NCBI RefSeq assembly: GCF_000013025.1
Contig: NC_008358.1
Coordinates: forward strand, 868,001 to 932,000
From: Hyphomonas neptunium ATCC 15444
GTDB taxonomy: Bacteria > Pseudomonadota > Alphaproteobacteria > Caulobacterales > Hyphomonadaceae
Length of the DNA: 64,000 nucleotides
Direction of reading: 5' to 3'
The position numbers were made by a program, and so were the translations under genes. Shown here piece after piece: positions 25,330 to 35,503 of this stretch (the stretch's first letter is position 1; each line of letters opens with the position of its first letter). Under the pieces are notes generated by a model that ran no database searches, was not told the origin of the DNA, and saw only the letters and a list, made by a program, of their open reading frames with translations.

Positions 25330-25358
25330 TTGCCGTGGCGTGCTGCAGCGCATATAAA
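25330..25358 (+). promoter_or_regulatory. Putative promoter of the rpoZ operon
   Basis: TTGCCG (25330-25335), a 17-base spacer and TATAAA (25353-25358), followed by an AGGAG Shine-Dalgarno (25371-25375) before the rpoZ ATG at 25387. The spacing is ideal for the housekeeping sigma factor. Confidence 0.65.
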
Positions 25359-25386
25359 GGGCGGTTCTTCAGGAGAATAACCCCGT

Positions 25387-25737
25387 ATGGCCCGCGTTAC
25401 CGTAGAAGACTGCATCCAGAAGGTTCCCAACCGCTTCGAGCTCGTACTGCTCGCAGCCCATCGTGCACGCATGATCCGTGAAGGATCGCCGCTGACGATT
25501 GACCGGGACAATGACAAGGACCCAGTCGTTTCCCTGCGTGAAATCGCCGAGACCTCGATCGACCTGAAAGTCGTCAAGGAAGCCCTCATCTCCAACCTGC
25601 AGGACATCCGGCCCGGCGAAGAGAATGAGCGTGAAGCTGACCGTGTCGCCCTTCAGGCTGCGCCTGCAGCGACGGAAGACGATGTTCTGCGCGCCTATCA
25701 GGCAGAACTCGAATCCGGGCGCGACGACCGGCTCTAG
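25387..25737 (+). CDS. rpoZ: RNA polymerase omega subunit
   Basis: 116-residue omega subunit that helps assemble RNA polymerase and takes part in (p)ppGpp binding. The typical start [20 protein letters not shown] and the VVSLREIAE motif are present, with an acidic C-terminal extension beyond the E. coli length. It is first in the operon and 8 bases before the (p)ppGpp synthetase/hydrolase gene, the common rpoZ-spoT pairing. Confidence 0.97.
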   Translation: MARVTVEDCIQKVPNRFELVLLAAHRARMIREGSPLTIDRDNDKDPVVSLREIAETSIDLKVVKEALISNLQDIRPGEENEREADRVALQAAPAATEDDVLRAYQAELESGRDDRL

Positions 25738-25745
25738 GAGACTCA

Positions 25746-28013
25746 ATGGACGGCAGCGCCCTTTCCGGACCGGAAAAAGGGGCTGGCACAGGGGCTGGCA
25801 AACCAGCTCCTGCCAGCGACGCTGCGCCTGAACTTCCGCATTTCCTGTCCCGGGAAGAGTTGATCGCGAAAGTTCGCGCCTACCACCCGCGGGTGAGGTC
25901 CGAACTGCTCGGCCTGGCTTACGACTTCGCCAAGAAGCATCATGGCGAGCAATCCCGCGATTCCGGCGAGGCCTACTATTCCCACCCCGTCCAGGTCGCC
26001 AGCCTGCTTGCAGAGATAAAGCTCGACGAGGTCACCATCGTGGCCGGCCTCCTGCATGATGTGGTCGAGGACACCGAGATCGACATCGGCGACATCGAGG
26101 TGCGCTTCGGCCCGCAGGTCGCCGAACTCGTCGACGGCGTTACCAAGCTCGACAAGCTGGAATTCACCTCAAAGGAGGCCGCCCAGGCCGAGAACTTCCA
26201 GAAGTTTATCCTCGCCATGACCGGCGACCTGCGCGTGCTGCTCGTCAAGCTCGCCGACCGAATGCACAACATGGAGACGCTGCACTTCCGCAAGAAGCTG
26301 GAAAGCCGGCAGCGGACGGCGCGCGAAACCATGGACATCTACGCCCCGCTGGCGCGCCGCATCGGTCTTTACGACATGGCCGCCCGGATGGACGATCTGG
26401 CGTTCAAGGAACTGAACCCCGAAGCCCGCCGCGCCATCATCTACCGGCTGGAGGAGCTGGAGCGCGAAAACAAGGACGACCTCGGACGTATCCGGGCAGA
26501 CCTGACGCGCATCCTCAACGAGGCAGGGGTGCGCTGCCGGATCAAGGGCCGCCGCAAGCAGCCCTATTCGCTGTGGCGCAAGCTTGAGCGTAAATCGATT
26601 TCCTTCCGCGATGTGGCTGACCTCTTCGCCTTCCGCATCATTGTGACGGATGTCGCCGATTGCTATCAGGCGCTGGGTGTTCTGCATACGCACTGGGCTT
26701 GTATTCCTGAGCGCTTCCGGGATTTTATATCCGTGCCCAAACCAAACGGTTATGCCAGCCTTCACACAACGGTGCGTGCATCGGGCAACCGCCGCGTGGA
26801 ACTTCAGATCCGCACCGAAACCATGGACCTGACGGCAGAATATGGCGTCGCCGCCCACTGGGGTTACAAGAACCGCTCCTATGGCTTTGACGTGGATTCT
26901 GCCCGCGCGGCAGGTCTCGACCCCGAAGCCAACCTCAACGCCTTTGCCGAACTCCTGCGGGACGGCGCCGAGCCCGGCGAGTTCCTAGAGCATGCAAAGC
27001 TGGAGATGTACCGTGAACACGTCTTCACCTTCACGCCCAAGGGCAAGCTGATCATCCTGCCGGCCGGCGCCATGCCGCTCGACTTTGCCTATGCCGTCCA
27101 CTCTGCCGTCGGCGACACAACCATCGGCGCGCGGATCAATGGCGAGGAGAAATCCCTCCGCCGGCCGCTCAAGAATGGCGATGTGGTGGACATCATCCGT
27201 GGAAAGACGGCTGACCCGATCCGCGGCTGGGAAATGCTGACCCATACCGGCCGGGCGAAATCGGCGCTGCGCCGGCTGGAGCGCGAGCGGGAGATCGCCG
27301 AGTTCCGCCGCCTGGGCGAGGGGCTCATCAATCAGGCCTTGCGCCGCGCCGGGGCAGACCCGGTGGATGTCATGCTGATGGATGTGGCGAAGAAGTTCGG
27401 CTTCAAGACGGTCGACGAGATGCGCGAAGCGGTCGGGCGTGGCCGATTCAAGACGTCTGTGGTTATCCAGACCGTTTTCCCCGGCTATCAGCCCGAGCGC
27501 ACCGACGACATCGCCAAGACGCCCATCGACAGCGACCATGTTCCGCTGTTCGTCGAGGGCCTCACGCTGACACCAGGCGTGACCCTGCATCTGAGCACCT
27601 GTTGCCACCCGCTGCCCGGCGACCGGATCATCGGCGTCCAGGTGCCAGACAAAGGCTTGATGGTTCACGTCTCCAGCTGTCCGCGCCTGGCCGAATATGA
27701 CGACCGGCCAGAGCTTTGGCATGACCTCAAATGGACGGAGCTTGCGCGCACCGATGCCGTCGCCGTGACGCGTATCCGCATCAACGCGTCCAACCAGCGC
27801 GGCGTGCTCGCAAAGCTCTGCGCGGCGGTCGCCGAATCGAACGGAAACATCATCGGGATTTCCACGGCCTCGCGGCATCCCGATTTCATAGAGCTGATGA
27901 TGGATATTGAGGTTGAAGACCTGAAGCGTATGACGCAAATCCTTGCGGCACTGCGGTCCTTGGCCGTGGTAGACCGGGCCATACGCGATCAGGAGGGACA
28001 ATATGACCAGTGA
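25746..28013 (+). CDS. rsh: Bifunctional (p)ppGpp synthetase/hydrolase (Rsh)
   Basis: 755-residue stringent-response enzyme. Domains in order: HD hydrolase (about 60-190, H80 and HD 104-105 in [10 protein letters not shown]), synthetase (about 250-370, [13 protein letters not shown] and VELQIRTE), TGS (about 415-475), a zinc-finger/helical region with [12 protein letters not shown], and a C-terminal ACT (about 675-750). Both catalytic halves keep their key residues, so it should make and degrade (p)ppGpp. Its end overlaps the pyrE start by 11 bases. It is probably the sole long Rsh, as in most alphaproteobacteria. Confidence 0.97.
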
Positions 28014-28584
28014 AGACGTGCTCGCCGTGTTCAAAGAGGCGGGCGCATTGCTGGAGGGGCATTTCATCCTCTCCTCCGGGCGTCGCAGCTCCGTTTTTTT
28101 GCAGAAGGCGCTTGTCTTCTCGCGGCCGGACCTTTCAGAGAAACTCTGCAAGGCGCTCGCTGCCAGGCTGGCGGCAGACTTCGGCAAGATCGATGTGGTC
28201 GCCGGCCCCGCCGTGGGCGGCATCATTCCCGGTTATGAGCTTGCCCGCCATCTGGGCGCACGCGCCATTTTTGCCGAGCGCGTCGATGGCCAGCTCCAGT
28301 TCCGCCGCGGCTTTTCGATTGCGGCGGGCGAGCGGGTGCTGATCGCCGAAGACATTGTCACGACCGGTCTTTCTTTCCGCGAAACGGTCGAGGCGCTTGC
28401 AAAGCTGCCCGGTGAGGTCGTCGGCGGCGCCTGTATCATTGACCGTTCCGGCGGCCGCGCCGATGTCGGCTGCAAGCTGATCTCGCTCGCCCAGGTAAAC
28501 TTTCCCGATTATGCGCCTGATGATCTGCCTCCGGAGCTTCAGAAGATCGAAGCCATCAAGCCCGGCTCGCGGGGGCTTGCCTGA
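28003..28584 (+). CDS. pyrE: Orotate phosphoribosyltransferase
   Basis: 193-residue enzyme that joins orotate to PRPP to make OMP. The PRPP-binding loop is seen as [13 protein letters not shown] (about residue 115), and the [10 protein letters not shown]-terminal stretch fits. The ATG at 28003 lies within the rsh end and the stop overlaps the pdxJ start by one base (TGATG). pyrC, another step of the same pathway, is at 11289. Confidence 0.96.
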
Positions 28585-29327
28585 TGACCAGCCGTCTCCG
28601 CCTCGGGGTCAATATTGATCATGTGGCGACCATCCGCAACGCGCGCGGAGGCGCCCATCCTGATCCGATGCGCGCCGCTGAAATTGCGGCGGCTGCGGGC
28701 GCGGACGGCATCACCATCCACCTGCGCGAAGACCGCCGCCACATCCGCGACGGAGACCTCGACGCCATTCGCGCGGCGACCCATTTGCCGATCAATCTGG
28801 AAATGGCGGCAACCGATGAGATGACGGAAATCGCCGTCCGCTTCCGCCCCCATGCCGCCTGTATCGTGCCCGAGCGGCGCGAGGAACGCACCACCGAGGG
28901 CGGCCTGAATGTCGCCGGGCTGCATAACCAGATCGCCCCGATCGTCAGCCGTCTGAATCAGGCGGGCGCGCGCGTCTCGCTCTTCATTGAGCCCGATCCT
29001 GTGCAGATCGCTGTTGCGGAAGTGCTTGGGGCGCCGGTGGTGGAGCTGCACACCGGCCGCTATGCAGAGCTCTGGATCGAAGGCGGGGCAGAGGCCGCCG
29101 CGCCGGAGCTGGAGCGTCTGAAGCTCGCCGCCGCCGATGCCCGCCGCCGGGGCATCGAGCCCCATGCCGGCCATGGGCTCACATTTGAAAATGTCGGCCC
29201 CGTTGCCGCCATTCCGGAAGTCGCGGAGCTCAATATCGGCCACTTCCTGATTGGCGAGGCGATCTTCATCGGTCTTGATGCGGCCATCCGCGAAATGCGC
29301 CGCCTGATGGACGAGGCACGGCGATGA
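28584..29327 (+). CDS. pdxJ: Pyridoxine 5'-phosphate synthase
   Basis: 247-residue TIM-barrel enzyme condensing 1-deoxyxylulose 5-phosphate with aminoacetone phosphate in vitamin B6 synthesis. Typical motifs: [46 protein letters not shown] and [10 protein letters not shown]. It is coupled to pyrE upstream and acpS downstream; the pdxJ-acpS pairing is widespread in proteobacteria. Confidence 0.97.
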   Translation: MTSRLRLGVNIDHVATIRNARGGAHPDPMRAAEIAAAAGADGITIHLREDRRHIRDGDLDAIRAATHLPINLEMAATDEMTEIAVRFRPHAACIVPERREERTTEGGLNVAGLHNQIAPIVSRLNQAGARVSLFIEPDPVQIAVAEVLGAPVVELHTGRYAELWIEGGAEAAAPELERLKLAAADARRRGIEPHAGHGLTFENVGPVAAIPEVAELNIGHFLIGEAIFIGLDAAIREMRRLMDEARR

Positions 29328-29737
29328 TCATCGGCATCGGCAACGATCTCTGCAATATCGAGCGTATCCAGCGCTCGCTCGACCGGTTCGGCGAGCGCTT
29401 CGAGCAGCGCGTATTCACGCCCCACGAAATCGCGAAAGCGCGTGGCCGCCGCCGCGTGGCCGAAACCTACGCCAAACGCTTTGCCGCCAAGGAGGCAATG
29501 GCCAAGGCGCTGGGCACAGGTGTGCCGCGCGCGGGCGTCCACTGGAAGCATCTCGGCGTCATCAATCTCCCCTCCGGCAAGCCGGGCTTTGAACTGACCG
29601 GCGGCGCTGCGGCGCGCCTCGCAAAGCTCACCCCGCCAGGCCACCGCGCCGTCGTGCATCTGACGCTTACGGACGATCATCCCTGGGCCGAAGCGCAGGT
29701 GATCATCGAGGCCATCCCGGTCGCGGAGCCGTCATGA
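29324..29737 (+). CDS. acpS: Holo-[acyl-carrier-protein] synthase
   Basis: 137-residue phosphopantetheinyl transferase that activates ACP. Metal-binding residues are visible in [13 protein letters not shown] (Asp near residue 8) and [13 protein letters not shown] (Glu). Four-base overlaps (ATGA) join it to pdxJ and rnc. In many relatives lepB sits between acpS and rnc; it is absent here. Confidence 0.96.
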   Translation: MIIGIGNDLCNIERIQRSLDRFGERFEQRVFTPHEIAKARGRRRVAETYAKRFAAKEAMAKALGTGVPRAGVHWKHLGVINLPSGKPGFELTGGAAARLAKLTPPGHRAVVHLTLTDDHPWAEAQVIIEAIPVAEPS

Positions 29738-30489
29738 AGCCCGCCCGCCCCAAACGCACACGCCAGCGCGCCGCCGTAAAGGCGGTGAAACCGTCTCTGC
29801 CGCCCGAAGCGCTGAAGGAAGCCCAGGAGATCATCGGCTTCAAATTCAAGGATGCCGCCATTCTTGAACGGGCGCTGACCCATCCCAGCGCCATCCCGCC
29901 GTCCGGCGATACGGTGAAGCTTTCCAACCAGCGCCTCGAATTCCTGGGCGACCGGGTGCTGAACCTGATCATCGCCGAACGCCTGATCGAGCGGCGTCAG
30001 TCTGACAGCGAGGGCGATCTTGCCCCGCGCCTCAACCGGCTCGTCAAGAAAGGCGCCTGCGCCGAAGCGATGCGCTTTCTCGGGCTTCAACGGTTCATTC
30101 TGCTGTCGGAAAGCGAAGTCGCCGCCGGCGGCCATGACCGCGAGTCGACACTGGGCGACGCCTGCGAAGCAGTCATCGCCGCGATCTATCAGGAAGGCGG
30201 GCTCGCCGCTGCGCGCAAGTTCATAGAGCGCGCATGGGCGCCGCAATTTGAAAATGTGCCCGCCGAAACCAAAGACCCCAAGACGCTGCTTCAGGAATGG
30301 GCGCAGGGGCAGGGACATCCGCTCCCGGATTATGTGGTTACTGGCCGCTCTGGCCCCGACCATGCCCCCCAATATGAGGTGGAAGTCCGCCTTGCCGTCG
30401 GCAAGGCAACGGCCACCGGCCCTTCAAAACGAGAGGCGGAGCGTCATGCGGCCGCCCTGATGCTCAGAACACTGACAGGAACAGAATGA
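29734..30489 (+). CDS. rnc: Ribonuclease III
   Basis: 251-residue double-strand-specific endoribonuclease that matures rRNA and some mRNAs. The RNase III signature reads [12 protein letters not shown] (about 66-77): metal-binding Glu and Asp are kept, but the first Glu of the common NERLEFLGD is Gln. The second site is [17 protein letters not shown]-terminal dsRNA-binding domain (about 185-250) is present. An N-terminal basic extension of about 20 residues ([13 protein letters not shown]) precedes the catalytic domain. Four-base overlaps join it to acpS and era. Confidence 0.96.
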   Translation: MKPARPKRTRQRAAVKAVKPSLPPEALKEAQEIIGFKFKDAAILERALTHPSAIPPSGDTVKLSNQRLEFLGDRVLNLIIAERLIERRQSDSEGDLAPRLNRLVKKGACAEAMRFLGLQRFILLSESEVAAGGHDRESTLGDACEAVIAAIYQEGGLAAARKFIERAWAPQFENVPAETKDPKTLLQEWAQGQGHPLPDYVVTGRSGPDHAPQYEVEVRLAVGKATATGPSKREAERHAAALMLRTLTGTE

Positions 30490-31433
30490 CCGAAACAGAA
30501 ATCCGCCGGGCAGGTTTTTGCGCCGTTATCGGCGCGCCCAACGCTGGCAAATCCACGCTCACCAACCGCCTCGTCGGGGCCAAGGTCGCCATCGTTACCC
30601 ATAAGGTGCAGACGACCCGCTTCCCCGTGCGCGGCGTGGCGCAGGTGGGCGACGCGCAGATAGTCATCGTCGACACGCCCGGCATCTTCGCCGCCAAACG
30701 CCGGCTCGACCGCGCGATGGTGAAAGCTGCCTGGGGCGGCGCCGATGAGGCCGATTGCGTGGTCCACCTTGTCGATGCCTCCGCCTGGGTTGCCGAACAA
30801 ACCGGCCGGCCCAGCGGCGCCCAACGCCACTCGCTGGAGGACGATCGCCGCGTGATCGAACAGCTCAAGGAAGCGGGCAAACGCGTCTTCCTCGCGCTCA
30901 ACAAGATTGATCTCTTCCCGCACGATCAGGTGCTGCCCGTCATCGCCGCGCTCAGCGAGGCAGGCGTTTATGAGGAGACCTTCCTGATCTCGGCGGAAAA
31001 CGGTGAAGGCGTTGACAGGCTTGAGGCAGCCATTGCCGCGCGCATGCCTGAAGGCCCCGCGCTCTATCCGCCCGATCAGATCGCAGACCTTCCCATGCGC
31101 CTCTTGGCGGCGGAAGTGACGCGCGAGAAGCTGATGCTCCGTCTCCATCAGGAATTGCCCTACCAGCTGATGGTCGATACCGAATCCTGGGAAGAGCGCG
31201 GCGATGGTTCGGTGCGTATTCAGCAGGTCATCATCGTTGGCCGCGACGGCCACAAGGCGATGGTGCTCGGCAAGGGCGGCAGCCTGATCAAGGAAATCGG
31301 CCGCCTCGCTCGCCTGGACCTTACGCAGATGCTGGAACGCCCGGTACATCTGTTCCTGTTCGTGAAGGTGGATGAGCGCTGGCAGGAAAAGCGGGAGCGC
31401 TATCAGGGCATCGGCCTGGAGTTTGATGTCTGA
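30486..31433 (+). CDS. era: GTPase Era
   Basis: 315-residue Ras-like GTPase needed for 16S rRNA maturation and 30S assembly. G motifs: GAPNAGKST (P-loop), QTTR, DTPG and NKID. The C-terminal KH RNA-binding domain is seen around MVLGKGGSLIKEIG. Pairing with rnc (ATGA overlap) and recO downstream is the classic rnc-era-recO operon. Confidence 0.97.
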   Translation: MTETEIRRAGFCAVIGAPNAGKSTLTNRLVGAKVAIVTHKVQTTRFPVRGVAQVGDAQIVIVDTPGIFAAKRRLDRAMVKAAWGGADEADCVVHLVDASAWVAEQTGRPSGAQRHSLEDDRRVIEQLKEAGKRVFLALNKIDLFPHDQVLPVIAALSEAGVYEETFLISAENGEGVDRLEAAIAARMPEGPALYPPDQIADLPMRLLAAEVTREKLMLRLHQELPYQLMVDTESWEERGDGSVRIQQVIIVGRDGHKAMVLGKGGSLIKEIGRLARLDLTQMLERPVHLFLFVKVDERWQEKRERYQGIGLEFDV

Positions 31434-31439
31434 GGGTGC

Positions 31440-32171
31440 ATGAACTGGTCCGATGACGGAATAGTACTGGGAGGGCGCCGCTTCGGGGAAGGCGGCCTGA
31501 TCCTCGATGTGCTGACCCGTGAGAAGGGCCGCCGTTCCGGCCTCGTCTATGGCGGCGCCTCCCGCCGCAAGCGGGCCCAGTTTGAAGCGGGCAATACCAT
31601 CGCGCTCAGCTGGACCGGCCGCCTTGATGACCAGCTCGGCCGCTTCGATGTTGCCGAAGCCAGGAAAGACCGCGCCTCCCGCCTGCTGGATGATCCCGCC
31701 GCGCTCGCCGCGCTCTCGGCCATCACATCGCTCCTGCGCGGCGGCCTCAATGAAGGCGATGCTGCCGGCTCCAGCCTCTACGAGGCCACCACCCTGCTGC
31801 TCGATCAGCTGACCGAGCCGAACGTCTGGCCCGCGCTTTATGTGCGCTGGGAACTCGGCCTCCTCTCGGCGCTGGGCTTCGGGCTGGATCTCGACGAATG
31901 CGCTGTCAGCGGCGCCAATGACGGCCTCACCCATGTGTCCCCGCGCACGGGCCGCGCGGTGCGCGGTTCCGAAGCCGAGCCCTATGTCGACCGGCTGTTC
32001 GCCCTGCCAAGCTTCCTGATCGATCCGCGCGCAGACGTTCTGCCAGGTGACATTGCCGCGGGCCTGCGTCTGACGGGGTATTTCATCGAAGGTCGCCTCT
32101 TTGGCTCCGTCCATCGCGGCCTGCCGCCGGAGCGGGAACGTCTGCTGAAGCGGATCACCCCGCCTGCCTGA
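31440..32171 (+). CDS. recO: DNA repair protein RecO
   Basis: 243-residue RecFOR-pathway protein that loads RecA and anneals ssDNA. The N-terminal OB domain (DDGIVLGGRRFGEGGLILDVLTREKG, given here in part) and the alpha-helical C-terminus (LGFGLDLDECAVSG) match the family. It has no Cys4 zinc site. It ends the rpoZ-recO run and is 6 bases from the convergent extensin-like gene. Confidence 0.93.
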   Translation: MNWSDDGIVLGGRRFGEGGLILDVLTREKGRRSGLVYGGASRRKRAQFEAGNTIALSWTGRLDDQLGRFDVAEARKDRASRLLDDPAALAALSAITSLLRGGLNEGDAAGSSLYEATTLLLDQLTEPNVWPALYVRWELGLLSALGFGLDLDECAVSGANDGLTHVSPRTGRAVRGSEAEPYVDRLFALPSFLIDPRADVLPGDIAAGLRLTGYFIEGRLFGSVHRGLPPERERLLKRITPPA

Positions 32172-32177
32172 ACGGCC

Positions 32178-32864
32178 TCACCGGCAGATCATCCCCTGGC
32201 CCATATCCATGTGAAAATGGTCCGCATGCGCCGCGTTGTATTCGGGGCCCAGTGTCACCGAGAACAGCCCGCACGCCCCGTCATGCACCCGGCGCAGGAA
32301 CTTCTCTTCCTTGCCGCCTGCATCCCAATGGGCCTCCACATCAATCACCCGCCCATCCTCCAGCCGGAAACCGGAGACATCAATCGCGTTGCCAAAAGCA
32401 TGCTGCGAAAGGCGCCGCGAGCCGGCAATGTTGCGGCAGGAAAAGCTGCCATACGTCTCAATCCGCGCGACCGGCGAGTCAAAGATTTCCACAGCCGCCG
32501 GGCGCACCACATGACGCTCCCACATATAGACGGCCGCGCTCTGGGCGCAGGTCATTTGCAGCGTCCCCGAATAGGGCGTCAGGCTCTGGTCCAGCGTCAG
32601 GGCGTCAAACAGGCCACATCCCCGCTCGCCCTGCGGCGCATCTTCCAGCGGCGTATACGCCACGCCCGCCTCGTCCAGCGCGATGAAGCACGCCTCCCGG
32701 TTGCCCTTCAGGCGCAGCAGCTGCGCATAGGTGGCGATCCCCGGCTTGTAGGAGAGGTCAATCGGCGCAAACGGGTTGTGCCGCTGGGGCAGCGCATACA
32801 GAAGCACGCCCGCAATTGCGGAAATCATGATCGCATAGGCCAGGAAGATACTGATTCCACGCAT
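32178..32864 (-). CDS. Extensin-like domain protein (peptidase-like fold)
   Basis: 228-residue membrane-anchored or exported protein with an N-terminal hydrophobic helix (residues 4-24) followed by an Extensin-like_C domain. Conserved residues recall zinc D,D-peptidases: SQHAFGNAIDVSGF and ADHFHMD, plus several cysteines (ACFIALD, GCGLF, TCAQS, SCRNI). Bacterial members are thought to act on the cell wall, but activity is not proven. It is divergent from parC. Confidence 0.88.
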   Translation of the reverse strand: MRGISIFLAYAIMISAIAGVLLYALPQRHNPFAPIDLSYKPGIATYAQLLRLKGNREACFIALDEAGVAYTPLEDAPQGERGCGLFDALTLDQSLTPYSGTLQMTCAQSAAVYMWERHVVRPAAVEIFDSPVARIETYGSFSCRNIAGSRRLSQHAFGNAIDVSGFRLEDGRVIDVEAHWDAGGKEEKFLRRVHDGACGLFSVTLGPEYNAAHADHFHMDMGQGMICR

Positions 32865-32997
32865 TTATGCAGCAGATGCCTTCTAGGTTTCTTAACCAAA
32901 CGCCGGTTTCTGTTAACCTGCGCGCAATTGCGAGTCGGGCTATACCCTGACCCGTAAACCCGCACCAGAATGTGGCGAGACCTGCAACGAGGCCAGA

Positions 32998-35232
32998 ATG
33001 TCCAAATCTACCGCCGAGCCCCCTGCGGACCGGATCATAAACGAGCCGATGAGCGAAGCGCTGTCAAAGCGCTATCTCGCCTATGCGCTCTCCACGATCA
33101 CGTCCCGCGCGCTGCCCGATGTCCGCGATGGCCTCAAGCCCGTCCAGCGCCGCATCCTCTATGGCATGCGCGTCCTGCGCCTTGATCCGGAAGGCGGCTA
33201 CCGCAAATGCGCCAAGATCGTCGGCGATGTCATGGGTAACTACCACCCCCATGGCGACAGCTCGATCTATGACACGCTCGTCCGCCTCGCCCAGGATTTC
33301 AACGTTCGCTATCCCCTCGTCGATGGCCAGGGCAACTTCGGTAATATCGACGGGGACAGCGCCGCCGCCTACCGCTACACCGAAGCGCGCATGACGCGCG
33401 GCGCCGAGCTGCTGATGGAAGGCCTCGACGAAAACGCCGTCGATTTCCGCCCCAACTATGCCGAGAATGACGAGGAACCCGTCGTCCTCCCCGCCGGCTT
33501 CCCGAACCTTCTGGCCAATGGCGCCACCGGCATCGCAGTCGGCATGGCCACCTCCATTCCGCCCCACAACGTTGCCGAGATCATCGACGCGGCCCGCCAC
33601 CTGATCGAAAAGCCCAAAGCGACCACAGAAGAACTCATGGAGTTTGTTCAGGGCCCGGACTTTCCAACCGGCGGCGTGATCGTGGAAGACCGCGCCTCGA
33701 TGCTGGAGGCTTACGAGACGGGGCGGGGCGCCTTCCGTATGCGCGCCCGCTGGCATGTCGAAGATACCGGCCGGGGTACCTACCAGATCATCGTTACCGA
33801 GATCCCCTATCAGGTTCAGAAATCACGCCTGCTGGAAAAGCTCTCAGAGCTGCTCGAAGCCAAGAAGGTCCCGCTGCTGGAAGACGTGCGCGACGAGTCC
33901 GCCGAGGATGTCCGCCTCGTGCTCGTCCCGCGCGCCAAGACGGTTGAGCCCGACGTGCTGATGGAAAGCCTCTTCCGGACCTGCGATCTGGAAACGCGCT
34001 TCAGCTTGAACATGAACGTGCTGCACAAGGGCGCGCCCCAGGTCATGGGCCTGCGCGATGTGCTCCAGGCTTATCTCGACCACCGCCGCGAAGTCGTCGT
34101 GCGCCGGGCCGAATTCCGCCTCGACAAGATCGAGAAGCGCCTGCACATCCTGGAAGGCTTCCTGAAAGCCTACCTCAATATTGATGAAGTGATCCGCATC
34201 ATCCGGACAGAGGACGAGCCCAAGCCCGTCCTGATGAAGCGGTTCAAGATTTCCGACATCCAGGCCGAAGCGATCCTGAACCTCCGCCTGCGCGCCCTGC
34301 GCAAGCTGGAAGAGATGGAAATCCAGGGCGAGCATACCAAACTGACTGAGGAGCGCGACGAACTCGTCTTGCTGATCGGCTCGGTCCGCCGCCAATGGAC
34401 GCGCGTTTCGAAAGAGCTCAAAGCGGCCCGTGACGAATTTGATCCGTCCACCGCGCTCGGCCGCCGCCGCGCCACCTTTGAGCAGGCCCCTACGGTTGAC
34501 CTTGCCGCCGCACTGGAAGCCACCCGTCCGAAAGAGCCCGTAACGGTCGTCCTCTCGGCGCAGGGCTGGATTCGCGGCATGAAGGGCCACGGCCTTGATC
34601 CCGATACGATCAAGTTCAAGGAAGGCGACGGGCCGAGCTTCACCGAAGAAGTGATGAGCACCGACAAGCTCGTCTTCATGTCTTCCGATGGGCGCGCCTT
34701 CATGCTGCCCGCCGACAAGCTCCCCGGCGGGCGCGGCCATGGCGAGCCGATCCGCATTTCGATCGAGCTTGAAGACAATGTCGCCATCGTGGGCATGTTC
34801 AAGTTTGAGCCTGAGCGCAAACGCGTGATGGCTTCCTCTACGGGGTATGGCTTCGTTGTTCCGGAGGCGGAGCTTGAGTCAAACCGCAAGGCGGGCAAAC
34901 AGATCGTCAACACCGGCGGGGGCCATCTCAATGTCTGCGTGCCGGTGCTCGGCGACATGATCGCGGTCGTCGGCACCAACCGCAAGATGCTGATCTTCCC
35001 GCTGAAGGATCTGCCCGAAATGCCCCGCGGCAAGGGCAACAAGCTCCAGTCCTACAGCGGCGGGGCAGAACTCGCTGACCTCATTACCTTCGACAAACGT
35101 GACGGCCTGATCGTCGTCACAGGGGGCCGCTTCCGCGCCTTCGAAGAATGGAAAGAGTGGAAGGGCCAGCGCGCCCAGGCTGGCAAGGTTGTGCCTAAAG
35201 GCTTTCCGCGCACAGGCACGTTCAGCGGGTAA
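32998..35232 (+). CDS. parC: DNA topoisomerase IV subunit A
   Basis: 744-residue type IIA topoisomerase breakage-reunion subunit that decatenates daughter chromosomes. The catalytic Tyr is in AAAYRYTEARMT (about residue 127), and the quinolone-determining region reads HPHGDSSIYD with wild-type Ser and Asp. The C-terminal beta-pinwheel is short and lacks a GyrA box (QRRGGKG), favouring ParC over GyrA. parE is not in the window. A palindrome and a 12-bp repeat lie downstream. Confidence 0.95.
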   Translation: MSKSTAEPPADRIINEPMSEALSKRYLAYALSTITSRALPDVRDGLKPVQRRILYGMRVLRLDPEGGYRKCAKIVGDVMGNYHPHGDSSIYDTLVRLAQDFNVRYPLVDGQGNFGNIDGDSAAAYRYTEARMTRGAELLMEGLDENAVDFRPNYAENDEEPVVLPAGFPNLLANGATGIAVGMATSIPPHNVAEIIDAARHLIEKPKATTEELMEFVQGPDFPTGGVIVEDRASMLEAYETGRGAFRMRARWHVEDTGRGTYQIIVTEIPYQVQKSRLLEKLSELLEAKKVPLLEDVRDESAEDVRLVLVPRAKTVEPDVLMESLFRTCDLETRFSLNMNVLHKGAPQVMGLRDVLQAYLDHRREVVVRRAEFRLDKIEKRLHILEGFLKAYLNIDEVIRIIRTEDEPKPVLMKRFKISDIQAEAILNLRLRALRKLEEMEIQGEHTKLTEERDELVLLIGSVRRQWTRVSKELKAARDEFDPSTALGRRRATFEQAPTVDLAAALEATRPKEPVTVVLSAQGWIRGMKGHGLDPDTIKFKEGDGPSFTEEVMSTDKLVFMSSDGRAFMLPADKLPGGRGHGEPIRISIELEDNVAIVGMFKFEPERKRVMASSTGYGFVVPEAELESNRKAGKQIVNTGGGHLNVCVPVLGDMIAVVGTNRKMLIFPLKDLPEMPRGKGNKLQSYSGGAELADLITFDKRDGLIVVTGGRFRAFEEWKEWKGQRAQAGKVVPKGFPRTGTFSG

Positions 35233-35267
35233 TCCCGAACACGGGACGTCTGCTGTGAGCAACCCAG

Positions 35268-35303
35268 CCTCCATCCTCTCCATACCCATGGGGAGGATGG
35301 AGG
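35268..35303. repeat. Palindrome after parC
   Basis: 14-bp arms CCTCCATCCTCTCC and GGGGAGGATGGAGG (one G-T pair) around an 8-base loop. No T-run follows. It is related in core to the palindromes at 1817 and 5820. Confidence 0.6.
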
Positions 35304-35432
35304 CGGGGCACGGTGAAAGGTGAATGCAACGCATCAGAACATCCCCCGACGCCCGCTCCGTCATCCCGGTTTCGGCGCAGGCGAAGACCGGCCCCCAGAA
35401 AGTCCGGCTCCCGGATAACCGCTTCGCTCTTT

Positions 35433-35480
35433 CCGGGAATCTGGCCGGGAATCTGGCCGGGCATCTGGCCGGGCATCTGG
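35433..35480. repeat. Four tandem copies of a 12-bp unit
   Basis: CCGGGAATCTGG twice, then CCGGGCATCTGG twice, without gaps, in the convergent gap between parC and cobB. The one-base difference splits the array into two identical pairs. The rest of this 271-base gap shows no gene. Confidence 0.85.
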
Positions 35481-35503
35481 AAAATTCAGAAACGCGGCCC
35501 CGC

